Assembly: GCA_016795565.1 (NCBI GenBank)
Contig: JAEUGW010000050.1
Location: 48,500-112,499 of the forward strand
DNA from: Opitutaceae bacterium
GTDB lineage: Bacteria; Verrucomicrobiota; Verrucomicrobiia; Opitutales; Opitutaceae
Length of the DNA stretch: 64,000 nt
Reading direction: 5' to 3'
Positions 17,789-26,347 of this stretch are shown in pieces. The notes beneath the pieces were generated by a model, which was not told where the DNA came from, searched no databases, and worked only from the letters and a program-made list of their open reading frames with translations. The stretch's first letter is position 1; each line of letters begins with the position of its first letter. Made by a program: the position numbers and the translations under genes.

Positions 17789-18160
17789 ATGCCGGAAAAA
17801 TACGATCTCGAAGACCGGCTGCTCGATTTCGCCGTGCGCGTCATCCGGGTGACGGAATCAATGAAATCCACGCGCGCCGGGCTGCATGTCGCCGACCAAC
17901 TGCTCCGCTCTGGCACCTCGCCCTACGGCCATCACGGCGAGGCCGAGAGCGCGGAATCCCGTGCGGATTTTGTCCACAAGCTGAGCATCTGCGCCAAGGA
18001 ACTGCGCGAAGCCCGCCGCTGGTTGCGCTTGGTCGAGCGGGCCGGACTTGTGGCGAAGCCACAGTTGCCCGCGGAGATTCTCTCCGAGGCTGATGAATTG
18101 ATACGAATTTTCGCCGCGAGCATCCGCACCGCGCAAAACAACAAAAAGGCCACCAAATGA
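17789..18160 (+). CDS. Four helix bundle protein (S23-type, TIGR02436-like)
   Basis: A 123-residue, all-helical protein with the family pattern: an N-terminal DLEDRLLDFAVRVIRV helix, RAGLHVADQLLRSGTSPYGHHGEAESAES, KLSICAKELREARRWLRLV, and a final helix with Ile/Leu repeats. The family has no agreed function. Members occur as intervening sequences in 23S rRNA genes and also next to defence-like genes. The ATGA overlap with the STAND gene indicates translational coupling, so it may be a small partner of the STAND protein. Confidence 0.85.
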   Translation: MPEKYDLEDRLLDFAVRVIRVTESMKSTRAGLHVADQLLRSGTSPYGHHGEAESAESRADFVHKLSICAKELREARRWLRLVERAGLVAKPQLPAEILSEADELIRIFAASIRTAQNNKKATK

Positions 18161-21100
18161 GTGCACCCGGTTCCGACTTGGGCGTTAAGAGTTCGACGTT
18201 CGGCGTTCAGCGTTCCGCGTCCGGCCCGTCCGGCGCCGCGCCGGTCGCCACGGTGGACGCGCAGAATCCCTGGCTCGGACTGGTCTCATTCACCGAGGAG
18301 ACCCGCGGCTACTTCCACGGCCGCGAGGAGGAGGCCGCCGAGCTCGGCCGTCGCGTCCAGCGCAAGCTCCTCACCATCCTCTTCGGCCAGTCCGGCCTCG
18401 GCAAGACCTCCATCCTGCAGGCCGGCCTCGTGCCGCGCCTCCGGCCCGAGGGATACTGCCCCGTCTATGTGCGGCTCGACTACGACCCGCATTCGCCGCC
18501 GCCCGCCGAGCAGATCAAGCGCGCCGTCTTCCGCGCCACCGAGGCCGCCGGCACCTGGACCCAGAGCGGCACCGCCGTCGCCGGCGAGACGCTGTGGGAG
18601 TTCCTCCACCACCGCGACGACGTCCTCAAGGACGCGGCCGGCCGCGTGCTTACGCCCATCCTGATCTTCGACCAGTTCGAGGAAATCTTCACGCTCGCCC
18701 AATCCGACGATGCCGGACGGAAGCGCGCCCAGGAATTTTTGGCCGACCTGGCCGACCTCGTGGAGAACCGCCCGCCGGTGGCGCTCGAGGCCCGGATCGA
18801 CCGCGACGAGGCCGACGCCGCGAAGTTCGACTTCGCCCGCGCCGACTACCGCATCCTGATTTCGCTGCGTGAGGATTACCTCGCCCACCTCGAGGGGCTG
18901 AAGGCGCAGATGCCGTCCGTGACGCAGAACCGCATGCGCCTCGCGCGCATGACCGGCCCGCAGGCCGTGGCCGCCGTGCGCGCACCCGCGCCGCACCTCG
19001 TCAGCGAGGCGGTGGCCGAGGCCGTCGTGCGCTTCGTGGCCGGCGGCGCCGACCTCGCCCGCGCCGAGGTCGAGCCCTCGCTGCTCAGCCTCATCTGCCG
19101 CGAGCTGAACAACACCCGCCTCGCCCAGGGCGAGGCCGAGATCTCCGCCGGCCTGCTCGCCGGGTCGCGCGACACCATCCTCACGGAGTTCTACAAGCGC
19201 GCGCTGGCCGACCAGCCGCCGGGCGTGCAGACCTTCATCGAGGACGTGCTGCTGACCGATTCCGGCTTCCGCGAGAGCGTGGCGGAGGAGCGCGTCCGCA
19301 AGGGCTTCGCCGCCGCCGGCGCCGCCGAGGGCGCGCTCGCCCAGTTGGTGGATCGCCGCCTGTTGCGCGTCGAGGACCGCCTCGACCTGCGCCGCGTGGA
19401 AATCACGCACGACGTGCTGTGCAGTGTCATCGGCGCCAGCCGCAATGTGCGGCGCGAGCGCGAGGCGCTGGCCGAGTCCAAGCGCCAGCTCGCCGCCCAG
19501 CGCGAGCGGGAGCTCGCGACGCGGAAGGCGCTCGCCCGCGCCCGGCGCATCGCGGCCGTGGCGGTGGCCGTCATGCTGGTGGCCATCGGCAGCGCCGTTT
19601 TCGGTTTCATCAATCTCCGCCGGGCGCGCGCCGCCGACACGGCGGCGCAGGCCTCGCGCCAGCTGGCCGAGCAGGCCCGCGCGGAATCGGAGAAGCTCAT
19701 CGGCTTCCTCATCGAGGACTTCTACGAGGAGCTCAAGCCCACGGGCCGCGTCGAGATCGTCGGCAAGCTGGCCGACAAGGCCGTGGCCTACTACGACGGC
19801 CTGCCGCCGGAGCTGCTGACGCCGCAGACCCGGCTCAACCGCGGCATGGCGCTCGTGCGCAAGGCCAGCGCCTTCGCCGAGAGCGGCCGGAACGCCGATG
19901 CCGCCCACGTGGCGGACAGCGCCCGGCGCATCTTCGAGCAGCTTCGCGGGGAGCAGGGCGAGGGCGATGAGACGACGGCGGCGATCGCGCTGGCCATCAT
20001 GGCCAAGGTGAGCTCGACGAACTTCTTCCAGCAGACGGCCGACGTCAAAGCCGCCGAGGCCCTGCTGCGGCCGCTCGTGGAATCGGGCCGGGCCAGCCGC
20101 ACCGCCAAGCTCGCCCTGGCCAACCTCTACGCCATCCTCGCGCACTCGCAGGACAGACTGGTCGGGCTCCAGACCTGTGAAGCCGCGCGCCGGATCCTGG
20201 CCGGCATGGGCGCCCTGGACATGACCGACCTCACGGCCGCGTCCATTTACGGCGATGTCACCGACACCCAGGCGCGCATCGCCGTCCGCCTGGGGCGTCT
20301 CGACGACGCCGAGCAGCTGGCCCGGACGGTCGGCGAGGTGGCGGAGAAAGTCCTGGAGCGCCGGCCGGGCGACCTGCAGGCCATGATCAACCGCGGCTAT
20401 GCGGCCAACGTGCTCGGCATGGTGGCCGCCAGCCGCAACCGGTATGCCGAGGCGGAGGCCTGCTACCGGCAGGCGGAGGAAGCGGGTCGGAATTACGTGC
20501 TGTTCAACCCGGCGGATGTCCTGGGTTGGCGCGGCTGGAACGGCTCGAGCCTGGATGTCGGCAATGTCTTCCACCAACAGGGCCGCCTGACGGACGCCCT
20601 CGGGCAGTTCCGCGCCGCCGCCGCGCGCGAGCGGGATCCGCGCAACAAGTCGGGCTCCGACATCTCCGTGCTGGACGCCTGGCGGGCCATCCAGCAACTG
20701 GAGGCCCAGCAGGGCAACCTCCGGTCCGCCCGCGCCGCCGTGGCGGAGCAGCGCCGGGTCGGCACCCGGATCATGAAGGAACGCGGCCTCAACCCCGAGC
20801 TGGTGCAACTGGTCAACGCCGGTCAGCCGGGCCAGGAGTTTGAAATCCTCGCGGCCGAGGGCGATTTCGCGGAGATTCATGCCCGGGCGGCCGAGGCGGC
20901 GGCGCAAGTCGCGCGGATCCCGGAGACGAGCACGGACAACCGGCAGTTCCGCGAGAATATCCTCCGCGAAAGCCGGAACTGGCTGATCGAGTCCGCCCTG
21001 CGGCTCGGCCGGGCGGAGGAGGCGGTCACCGCCGCGCGGGAAGCGATCACGAACTCGCGGACGGAATACCTCAACGAGCTCTCGGCGGGCCGGACCAAGA

Positions 21101-21435
21101 TCCGGGACAAGGTCCGGCTCGGGCGCGCGCTGGCGGCCACCGGCCAAAGCGCCGAGGCGCGCGCGCTGCTCGACGAGGCCCTGGCGTTCTACCGGCGGGA
21201 GCAGGCGGAGGAGGCCAACGGCACCACCTTCCTGCAGAATTTTTCGCGCGCCCTCTATCATGCGGCCGAGGTCCAACCCGCCGACGAGGCCGGCCGCACC
21301 GCGCGGCTCGCGCTGCTCGACGAGGCCATGCACCTGCTCGGGGCCCTCACCCTCGAGGCCCAGCAGCTCCGCGACAGCAAGGAGCTGCTCAAGTGGGTGA
21401 CCGACGCGCGCCGCGAGGCCCGGGCGGGGAAGTAG
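18157..21435 (+). CDS. nSTAND1-type NTPase with membrane segment and TPR repeats
   Basis: A 1,092-residue signal-transduction ATPase. After a repeat-encoded N-terminus (LGVKSSTFGVQRS), NPWLGLVSF and YFHGREEEAAEL open the STAND module. Walker A is GQSGLGKTSIL near residue 77 and Walker B is PILIFDQFEEIF near 166; a winged-helix-like region runs to about 430 (RVEITHDVLCSVI). Charged coiled coil and one membrane segment follow (IAAVAVAVMLVAIGSAVFGF, near 465), then helical TPR-type repeats to the end. STAND proteins are ligand-triggered switches that oligomerise and activate effectors; several are antiphage sensors. The neighbours supply TIR and SIR2 effector-type domains. The C-terminal repeats are the likely sensor. 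Confidence 0.87.
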   Translation: MSAPGSDLGVKSSTFGVQRSASGPSGAAPVATVDAQNPWLGLVSFTEETRGYFHGREEEAAELGRRVQRKLLTILFGQSGLGKTSILQAGLVPRLRPEGYCPVYVRLDYDPHSPPPAEQIKRAVFRATEAAGTWTQSGTAVAGETLWEFLHHRDDVLKDAAGRVLTPILIFDQFEEIFTLAQSDDAGRKRAQEFLADLADLVENRPPVALEARIDRDEADAAKFDFARADYRILISLREDYLAHLEGLKAQMPSVTQNRMRLARMTGPQAVAAVRAPAPHLVSEAVAEAVVRFVAGGADLARAEVEPSLLSLICRELNNTRLAQGEAEISAGLLAGSRDTILTEFYKRALADQPPGVQTFIEDVLLTDSGFRESVAEERVRKGFAAAGAAEGALAQLVDRRLLRVEDRLDLRRVEITHDVLCSVIGASRNVRREREALAESKRQLAAQRERELATRKALARARRIAAVAVAVMLVAIGSAVFGFINLRRARAADTAAQASRQLAEQARAESEKLIGFLIEDFYEELKPTGRVEIVGKLADKAVAYYDGLPPELLTPQTRLNRGMALVRKASAFAESGRNADAAHVADSARRIFEQLRGEQGEGDETTAAIALAIMAKVSSTNFFQQTADVKAAEALLRPLVESGRASRTAKLALANLYAILAHSQDRLVGLQTCEAARRILAGMGALDMTDLTAASIYGDVTDTQARIAVRLGRLDDAEQLARTVGEVAEKVLERRPGDLQAMINRGYAANVLGMVAASRNRYAEAEACYRQAEEAGRNYVLFNPADVLGWRGWNGSSLDVGNVFHQQGRLTDALGQFRAAAARERDPRNKSGSDISVLDAWRAIQQLEAQQGNLRSARAAVAEQRRVGTRIMKERGLNPELVQLVNAGQPGQEFEILAAEGDFAEIHARAAEAAAQVARIPETSTDNRQFRENILRESRNWLIESALRLGRAEEAVTAAREAITNSRTEYLNELSAGRTKIRDKVRLGRALAATGQSAEARALLDEALAFYRREQAEEANGTTFLQNFSRALYHAAEVQPADEAGRTARLALLDEAMHLLGALTLEAQQLRDSKELLKWVTDARREARAGK
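18177..18220. repeat. R4 right arm inside the STAND gene
   Basis: GGGCGTTAAGAGTTCGACG followed by TTCGGCGTTCAGCGTTCC, translated as LGVKSSTFGVQRS at residues 8-20. Confidence 0.85.
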
Positions 21436-21436
21436 A

Positions 21437-21557
21437 GAAAACGCTCAACGCCGAACTCTTAACGCCGAACGCCCAATGCCTGAACCAATGCACCAACTGC
21501 GGAGTCCTGGCCCTTGAGCGTTGGAAGTTCAGCGTTGGGTGTGGAGCGTTCCGGCGC
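21437..21557. repeat. R4 block, copy A of a direct repeat flanking the DUF4143 gene
   Basis: Bases 21454-21557 match 22824-22926 at roughly nine bases in ten by eye. The block holds an R4 left arm, an ATG (21476) opening a 13-codon frame MPEPMHQLRSPGP, and an R4 right arm. In copy B the same layout opens the second TIR gene. Here no gene follows the right arm, so this copy looks like an orphan gene start. The 21436-21633 gap holds nothing else except the palindrome at 21608-21627. Confidence 0.85.
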
Positions 21558-21607
21558 AGCCGGGAGATCCGGGCTCGGAAACGAGGGTAATTCAGGCTCG
21601 CTTGTAA

Positions 21608-21627
21608 AATAGAAATCGATTTCTATT
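21608..21627. promoter_or_regulatory. Perfect 20-bp palindrome just upstream of the DUF4143 ATPase gene
   Basis: AATAGAAATCGATTTCTATT is self-complementary over all 20 bases, AT-rich in a GC-rich setting, and ends 6 bp before the ATG at 21634. It is a candidate operator for a dimeric regulator. No protein is known from the sequence alone to bind it. Confidence 0.6.
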
Positions 21628-21633
21628 CTGCAA

Positions 21634-22785
21634 ATGATTGCGCGCGACCTGACCGCCCTGGTGCGGGCCCGGCTGAAGGATTATCCCGCAGTCGGCCTGG
21701 TCGGGCCGCGGCAGACGGGCAAGACCACGCTGGCCCGGACACTGTCGCCGGTCTATTTCGACTTGGAGCAGCCGGCCGAGCGCATCCGCCTCGATTTGCA
21801 ATGGGAGGCCCTGCTGCAGCAGCGCAAGCTCGTGGTGCTCGACGAGGCGCAGGCCTGGCCCGAGGTGTTTCCCCGGCTGCGCGGGGCCATCGACGCGGAG
21901 CGCAAACGCCCGGGCCGCTTCCTGTTGCTCGGCTCGGTATCGCCGTCGCTGATGCGGCACGTCTCCGAGTCGCTGGCCGGTCGGCTGGGGTTGGTCGAGC
22001 TGGCCCCTTTGCTTTGTTCCGAGCTGCCGGCCGTGCCCTTGGCCGTGCGGTGGCTGCGGGGCGGGTTTCCCGAGGGTGGCGTGGCCGGCGGCGGGCGGTT
22101 TCCGCAATGGCAGTTGGACTATCTCACCCTGCTCGCCCAGCGCGACCTGCCAGTCTGGGGCTTGCCGGCCAAGCCGGCCGTGACGGACCGCCTGCTGCGG
22201 ATGACAGCAGCCGTGCATGGCCAGATCTGGAACGCCAGCCAGGTGGGGCAGAGTCTCGGTCTGAGTTACCACACGGTGAACAGCTATGTGGATTTCCTGG
22301 AAGGTGCTTTCCTGCTGCGCCGGCTGCCGCCGTGGCTGCCCAACCTGAGGAAGCGGCTCGTCCGTTCCCCACGGATTTTCTGGCGCGACAGCGGGCTGCT
22401 GCACGCCTTGCTCGGCGTGCGCGAGGAGGGGGAGCTGTTGCGCCAGCCCTGGGTGGGCGCGAGTTGGGAGGGATTTGTCATCGGCCAGGTGGTGGAGTTC
22501 CTGGCGGCGCGCGGTGCCACGGTCGCGCCGCACTATTTTCGCACAACGGATGGCTACGAGGTGGATCTGGTCTTCAAGCTGGGCCGGCGGGTCTGGGCGG
22601 TGGAGGTGAAGCTGACCTCCAGCCCGGAGCAGGCGGAGTTTGCGCGGTTCAACGCTGCCGCCGATCTGTCCGGGGCCGACCGGCGGGTGCTGGTCGCGCA
22701 GGTGGCGGAAACGGTCTTCAACGGCCGCAGCGGCATCGCCTCGCTGCCCGGCCTGCTGGAGCTGCTGGCGAAGGAAATCCCATGA
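21634..22785 (+). CDS. AAA ATPase with DUF4143
   Basis: A 383-residue ATPase of the archaeal-type AAA_14/DUF4143 family. Walker A GPRQTGKTTLA lies near residue 26 and Walker B LVVLDEAQAWPEV near 68; SVSPSLMRHVSESLAGRLG follows, then a winged-helix region (ASQVGQSLGLSYHTVNSYVD) and the DUF4143 nuclease-like C-terminus (WRDSGLLHALLGV, GASWEGFVIGQVVEF, DLVFKLGRRVWAVEVKLT). The family is common, mobile and poorly understood. It lies between two copies of a 103-bp block, interrupting the run of TIR/STAND genes, and carries its own palindromic operator, so it looks like an inserted cassette rather than a core member of the cluster. Confidence 0.9.
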   Translation: MIARDLTALVRARLKDYPAVGLVGPRQTGKTTLARTLSPVYFDLEQPAERIRLDLQWEALLQQRKLVVLDEAQAWPEVFPRLRGAIDAERKRPGRFLLLGSVSPSLMRHVSESLAGRLGLVELAPLLCSELPAVPLAVRWLRGGFPEGGVAGGGRFPQWQLDYLTLLAQRDLPVWGLPAKPAVTDRLLRMTAAVHGQIWNASQVGQSLGLSYHTVNSYVDFLEGAFLLRRLPPWLPNLRKRLVRSPRIFWRDSGLLHALLGVREEGELLRQPWVGASWEGFVIGQVVEFLAARGATVAPHYFRTTDGYEVDLVFKLGRRVWAVEVKLTSSPEQAEFARFNAAADLSGADRRVLVAQVAETVFNGRSGIASLPGLLELLAKEIP

Positions 22786-22823
22786 CGCCAAGGACAACGC
22801 CCAGCCTTTAACGCCCAACGCTT

Positions 22824-22926
22824 AACTCTTAACGCCGAACGCCCAATGCCTGAACCCATGCACAAACTCCGGAGGCCTGGCCCTTGAGCGTTGGAAGTTC
22901 AGCGTTGGGCGTTGAGCGTTCCGGTG
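22824..22926. repeat. R4 block, copy B; leader and N-terminus of the second TIR gene
   Basis: Left arm, then an ATG (22846) opening a 13-codon frame (MPEPMHKLRRPGP) whose TGA overlaps the TTG start of the TIR gene (TTGA at 22884-22887), then a right arm translated as VGSSALGVERS. GGAGG at 22871-22875 is well spaced (8 bp) for the TTG start. Confidence 0.8.
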
Positions 22927-25900
22927 CGGCCGGCCGCGCGGTCTTCCTCTCTTATGCGTCACAGGATGCCGAGGCGGCGAAGCGCATTGCGGATGCCCTC
23001 CGTGCCGCGGGCGTCGAGGTGTGGTTCGACGCCGAGGGCGGGCTGGAGCACGGCGACGCCTGGGACGCCAAGATCCGGCGCCAGATCAAGGAGTGCGTGC
23101 TCTTCATCCCGCTCATCTCGGCCAACACGCAGGCGAGGGAAGAGGGCTACTTCCGCATCGAATGGGAACTGGCCGCGCAGCGCGCGCTCGGCATCGCCAC
23201 CGGCGTGGCCTTCATCCTGCCGGTGCTGATCGACGGCACGAAGGAAGCCGGCGCGCTCGTGCCCGACCGTTTTCGCACCGTGCAATGGACGAAACTCCCC
23301 GGCGGCAACGTTCCGCCGGAGGTGCTGCAGCGCTTCCTCAAGCTCTGGTCGCACCGGACCGGGGCGTTGAAGGGAGTGGCTTCGGAGGGAGGGGCGTCGC
23401 TCGACGACTCCCAAGGCGCGTCCCGACAACCAACTCCCTTCCGCCACTGGTGGATGATCTTCCCGGTCCTCGGCACGGTCATGGGCCTGCTGTTTGCGGC
23501 CGTGCCGCTCTGGAAGGCTCTCAATCGTCCGACCCGACACGATCCGGCCAGGGCCGAGGGGCCGGTTGCTGTCCCGACCAAGCCGGTGGAACCGCACGCG
23601 GTGAAAACCGTCACCCCGGCCACGCGCGACTGGCCGAGGAACCCGGAGCTGAAGAAGGCCATGAATCTCATCGAGGGCCTGGCGGCGATCCCCGACGACC
23701 TGAGCCTCGCGGAAGAGATTGCGAAGGGGGTCCTCGACCGGTCGCCGACGGACATCGAGGCGGTCACCGTGATGGCGCGTGTGCAGGCGCATTTTCTCCG
23801 CCGGGGTTTTGATCGAAGCGACGAGCGCGCCGCGCTGGCGAAGCGTTATGCCGAGCGGGCTCTGCAACTATCCCCCGACGAGCCGGAGGCGATGTATGCC
23901 CTGGCCACCTACCATTTCAGCCGGGCGACCGGGGAGACCGCCCGGACCGAGCAGCTGTTGCGCCGTGCCATCGAGCTCGATCCCACCAACCCACGCCCGG
24001 GACGGCTGCTGGCCGACCTCTACAACGTCACGAACCGTCCCGCGGAAGCGATCGCCCAGGGGCAGGACAACATCCGCCGGTTCCCGAACGACGTGCTGAG
24101 CCACTACGACCTGGCCCGCAATTACAAGGACCAGGGCCGCTATGATGAATTTGACCGGGAGCTCGACGCGACCCTGGCGCTGGCGCCGCTGCCCAATGCC
24201 ATCGTCTGGAAGGCCCGGTTGCAGTTCGGGCTGCGCAATGATTTTGCCGGCATGAAGGCGTGGCTGGACCGCGTCCCGGCCCGGGTGCGCGGGACCGAGC
24301 GCGCGGTGTTCAGCTACTTTCTCTACGCCGGCTTGGGCGGCGACCCGGAAACCGGGCTCGCGGCGCTGCGCGACTTTCCGGAGAAGTGGTTCACCGATTT
24401 CGAATACGCCGGGCCCACGGCGCTGCTGAACGCCTCGCTGCTGGAACTGCAGGGCAAGACAGAGCTGGCCCGGCGGCAATACGAGGTGGCGCAGGGCGAG
24501 ATCCTGCGCATGCGGCAGACGGACCCGGGCCGGATCGGCCTCAGCCAGGTGGAGTTCTGGACCTTGCTCGGACTTGGCCGCATTGAGGAGGCGAAGGCCA
24601 GCTATCGCCGGGTGGTGGAGGGCACCCGTCGGCCGTATGCCCAGGAAATGGTCAACGGCTGGTGGTTCACGGTCATCCCGGGTTCGCTGCTCATCGGTGA
24701 CCGGACGACGGCTCTCGCCCTGTTGCGCGAGTCCATCGGGCTCCGGCCCGAAAGCCGCGCCGCCTTCCGCCTGCGGTTCCAGATCGACCCGCGCATGGCG
24801 CCGTTCCGGGATGATCCGGAGATCAAGGCCCTGCTCGCGGACCCCGGGAGTGTGTCCGCAGTCAGCGCGCCGAAAATCGACAGCAAGTCCGTCGCCGTGC
24901 TGGCCTTCGCCAACCTCTCGGACGACAGGGCCAACGAGTATTTCTCGGACGGCATCAGCGAGGAGCTGCTCAACGTGCTGGCCAAGGTGCCGGGGCTGAA
25001 GGTGTCGGCGCGCACCTCGGCGTTTTTCTTCAAGGGCAAGGAGGTCCCGATTCCGGAAATCGCCCGGCAGCTCGGCGTGGCCTACGTCGTCGAGGGCAGC
25101 GTGCGCAAGGCGGGCGACAAGGTGCGCATCACGGCGCAGCTCATCAAGGCCGCCGACGGCTTCCATGTGTGGAGCGACACCTTCACGCGCGACCTGAAGG
25201 ACATCTTCGCCGTGCAGGACGAGATCGCCGGGCTCATCGCGAAGAACCTCGAACTGAAGATGGGCATGTCCGCCGACGGCCGCGCGCCAACGAACCCGGC
25301 CGTTTACGAGATGCTGCTGCAGGCGCGGGCGCTGGCGCAGCGCGAGAACAACGAGAGCGGCCGCCAGGCGGTGGCGCTCTACCGGCGCGTGCTGGAGGCG
25401 GATCCGGAGCAGGCCGCGGCGTGGGCGGAGCTGGCGCGGGTCTATGTCCAACTCGGGCGTTTCGGCGGTTCGCCGATCAGTGAGGCGATGCGCGAGGCGC
25501 GGGCCGCCGCACAGCGCGCCCTGGAGATCGACCCCGACCAGGCGATAGCCTGGCTGGCGCTGGGCTGGGTGCAGCGCACGGCGGATTGGGACTGGCGCGG
25601 CGCCCGCCGCTCCTTTGAGCGCGCGCGACAACTCTCGCCCGGCCGGGCCTCGATCATGAGCGACACGGCGGTGCTGTATTTCAACCTCGGCCGGGTGACG
25701 GAGGCCGTGGCCTTGGCGCGCGAGGCGGTCGCCCTCGATCCGTTGAACGCGCGGGCGCAGGCCAGCCTGGGCTTCATCCTGAACATCAATGGTGATTGGG
25801 AATTGGCCTTGGCGCCGCTGGCGAAAGCCGCCGCGCTGGCTCCGGCCATCGAGGAGGTCCGCTCACACCAGGCCCGGGCTCTGGCGGCGCTGGGGCGAGT

Positions 25901-26228
25901 CGACGAGGCGAAGATCGCCGCAGAGCAGGAACCGAACGAGGCCTACCGTCTGGTGGCGCGCTCCTACATTCCCGGTCCGCAGGCTGATCAGGCGCTGGCC
26001 GAGTTCATCGCGAAATATGGCCAGGAGATGCCCGGTTATGTGGCCCTCCTCTATGGCATCCGCGGTGAAGCGGAGCCGTCGTTTTCATGGATGGATCGCG
26101 CCGTGACCAAGCGCGACGCGGCCGTGGCCTGGATCAAGTCGAACGTCAACATGCGCTCCTTGCACGCCGACCCGCGCTGGCCGGCGTTGCTCCACAAGCT
26201 CGGCCTGGCGGACGAGCAGCTGAGATAA
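22884..26228 (+). CDS. TIR - TM - TPR - FlgO/TolB-like - TPR protein
   Basis: 1,114 residues from a TTG with a GGAGG ribosome site 8 bp upstream. The first 13 residues are encoded by the R4 right arm. TIR at about 15-150 (AVFLSYASQDAEAAKRIADA, VWFDAEGGLEHGDAWDAKI, FIPLISANTQAREEGYFRIE), a membrane segment near 188-208, TPR-like helices at about 230-640, an FlgO/TolB-like domain at about 660-790 (SVAVLAFANLSDDRANEYFS, VVEGSVRKAGDKVRI), then TPR repeats again. It is built like the first TIR protein but with an extra helical block between the membrane and FlgO parts. An R3 palindrome is translated in the TIR-membrane linker. Probable membrane-tied TIR sensor; the NADase Glu position carries a one-residue insertion. 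Confidence 0.87.
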   Translation: MSVGSSALGVERSGAAGRAVFLSYASQDAEAAKRIADALRAAGVEVWFDAEGGLEHGDAWDAKIRRQIKECVLFIPLISANTQAREEGYFRIEWELAAQRALGIATGVAFILPVLIDGTKEAGALVPDRFRTVQWTKLPGGNVPPEVLQRFLKLWSHRTGALKGVASEGGASLDDSQGASRQPTPFRHWWMIFPVLGTVMGLLFAAVPLWKALNRPTRHDPARAEGPVAVPTKPVEPHAVKTVTPATRDWPRNPELKKAMNLIEGLAAIPDDLSLAEEIAKGVLDRSPTDIEAVTVMARVQAHFLRRGFDRSDERAALAKRYAERALQLSPDEPEAMYALATYHFSRATGETARTEQLLRRAIELDPTNPRPGRLLADLYNVTNRPAEAIAQGQDNIRRFPNDVLSHYDLARNYKDQGRYDEFDRELDATLALAPLPNAIVWKARLQFGLRNDFAGMKAWLDRVPARVRGTERAVFSYFLYAGLGGDPETGLAALRDFPEKWFTDFEYAGPTALLNASLLELQGKTELARRQYEVAQGEILRMRQTDPGRIGLSQVEFWTLLGLGRIEEAKASYRRVVEGTRRPYAQEMVNGWWFTVIPGSLLIGDRTTALALLRESIGLRPESRAAFRLRFQIDPRMAPFRDDPEIKALLADPGSVSAVSAPKIDSKSVAVLAFANLSDDRANEYFSDGISEELLNVLAKVPGLKVSARTSAFFFKGKEVPIPEIARQLGVAYVVEGSVRKAGDKVRITAQLIKAADGFHVWSDTFTRDLKDIFAVQDEIAGLIAKNLELKMGMSADGRAPTNPAVYEMLLQARALAQRENNESGRQAVALYRRVLEADPEQAAAWAELARVYVQLGRFGGSPISEAMREARAAAQRALEIDPDQAIAWLALGWVQRTADWDWRGARRSFERARQLSPGRASIMSDTAVLYFNLGRVTEAVALAREAVALDPLNARAQASLGFILNINGDWELALAPLAKAAALAPAIEEVRSHQARALAALGRVDEAKIAAEQEPNEAYRLVARSYIPGPQADQALAEFIAKYGQEMPGYVALLYGIRGEAEPSFSWMDRAVTKRDAAVAWIKSNVNMRSLHADPRWPALLHKLGLADEQLR
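23388..23428. repeat. Degenerate R3 palindrome inside the second TIR gene
   Basis: GGAGGGGCGTCGCTCGACGA followed by a decayed right arm (GGCGCGTCCC). It encodes GGASLDDSQGAS, the counterpart of the insertion at 14392-14443. Confidence 0.65.
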
Positions 26229-26325
26229 CGTCCAACGCTGAACGCCCAACTTTTAACGCCGAATGACAGAGACGGTTCGTGAATACCTGAGGTCAGCCAT
26301 TTGAGCGTTAAACGTGGAGCGTTTG
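26211..26325. repeat. R4 block C1, first of two direct copies flanking the membrane-protein gene
   Basis: It starts within the last codons of the TIR gene (GAGCAGCTGAGATAA) and continues through an R4 left arm, an ATG (26264) opening MTETVREYLRSAI, and a right arm. The same order, including the copied stop region, recurs at 27992-28125. Confidence 0.85.
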
Positions 26326-26347
26326 GGCCCGGCCGGCTGCGTCGGTT

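Noticed and set aside
18286..21333. A 1,015-codon minus-strand frame opposite the STAND gene
   Set aside because: The plus-strand frame has Walker A/B motifs and TPR repeats. The reverse frame is Arg/Gly/Leu-rich with no motif, as expected for a high-GC shadow.
11807..26228. A standard Thoeris or CBASS system
   Set aside because: Thoeris needs a separate SIR2-SLOG ThsA and a small TIR ThsB; here SIR2 is fused to TIR and SLOG to a cyclase. CBASS needs a CD-NTase; the cyclase here is class III, not CD-NTase.
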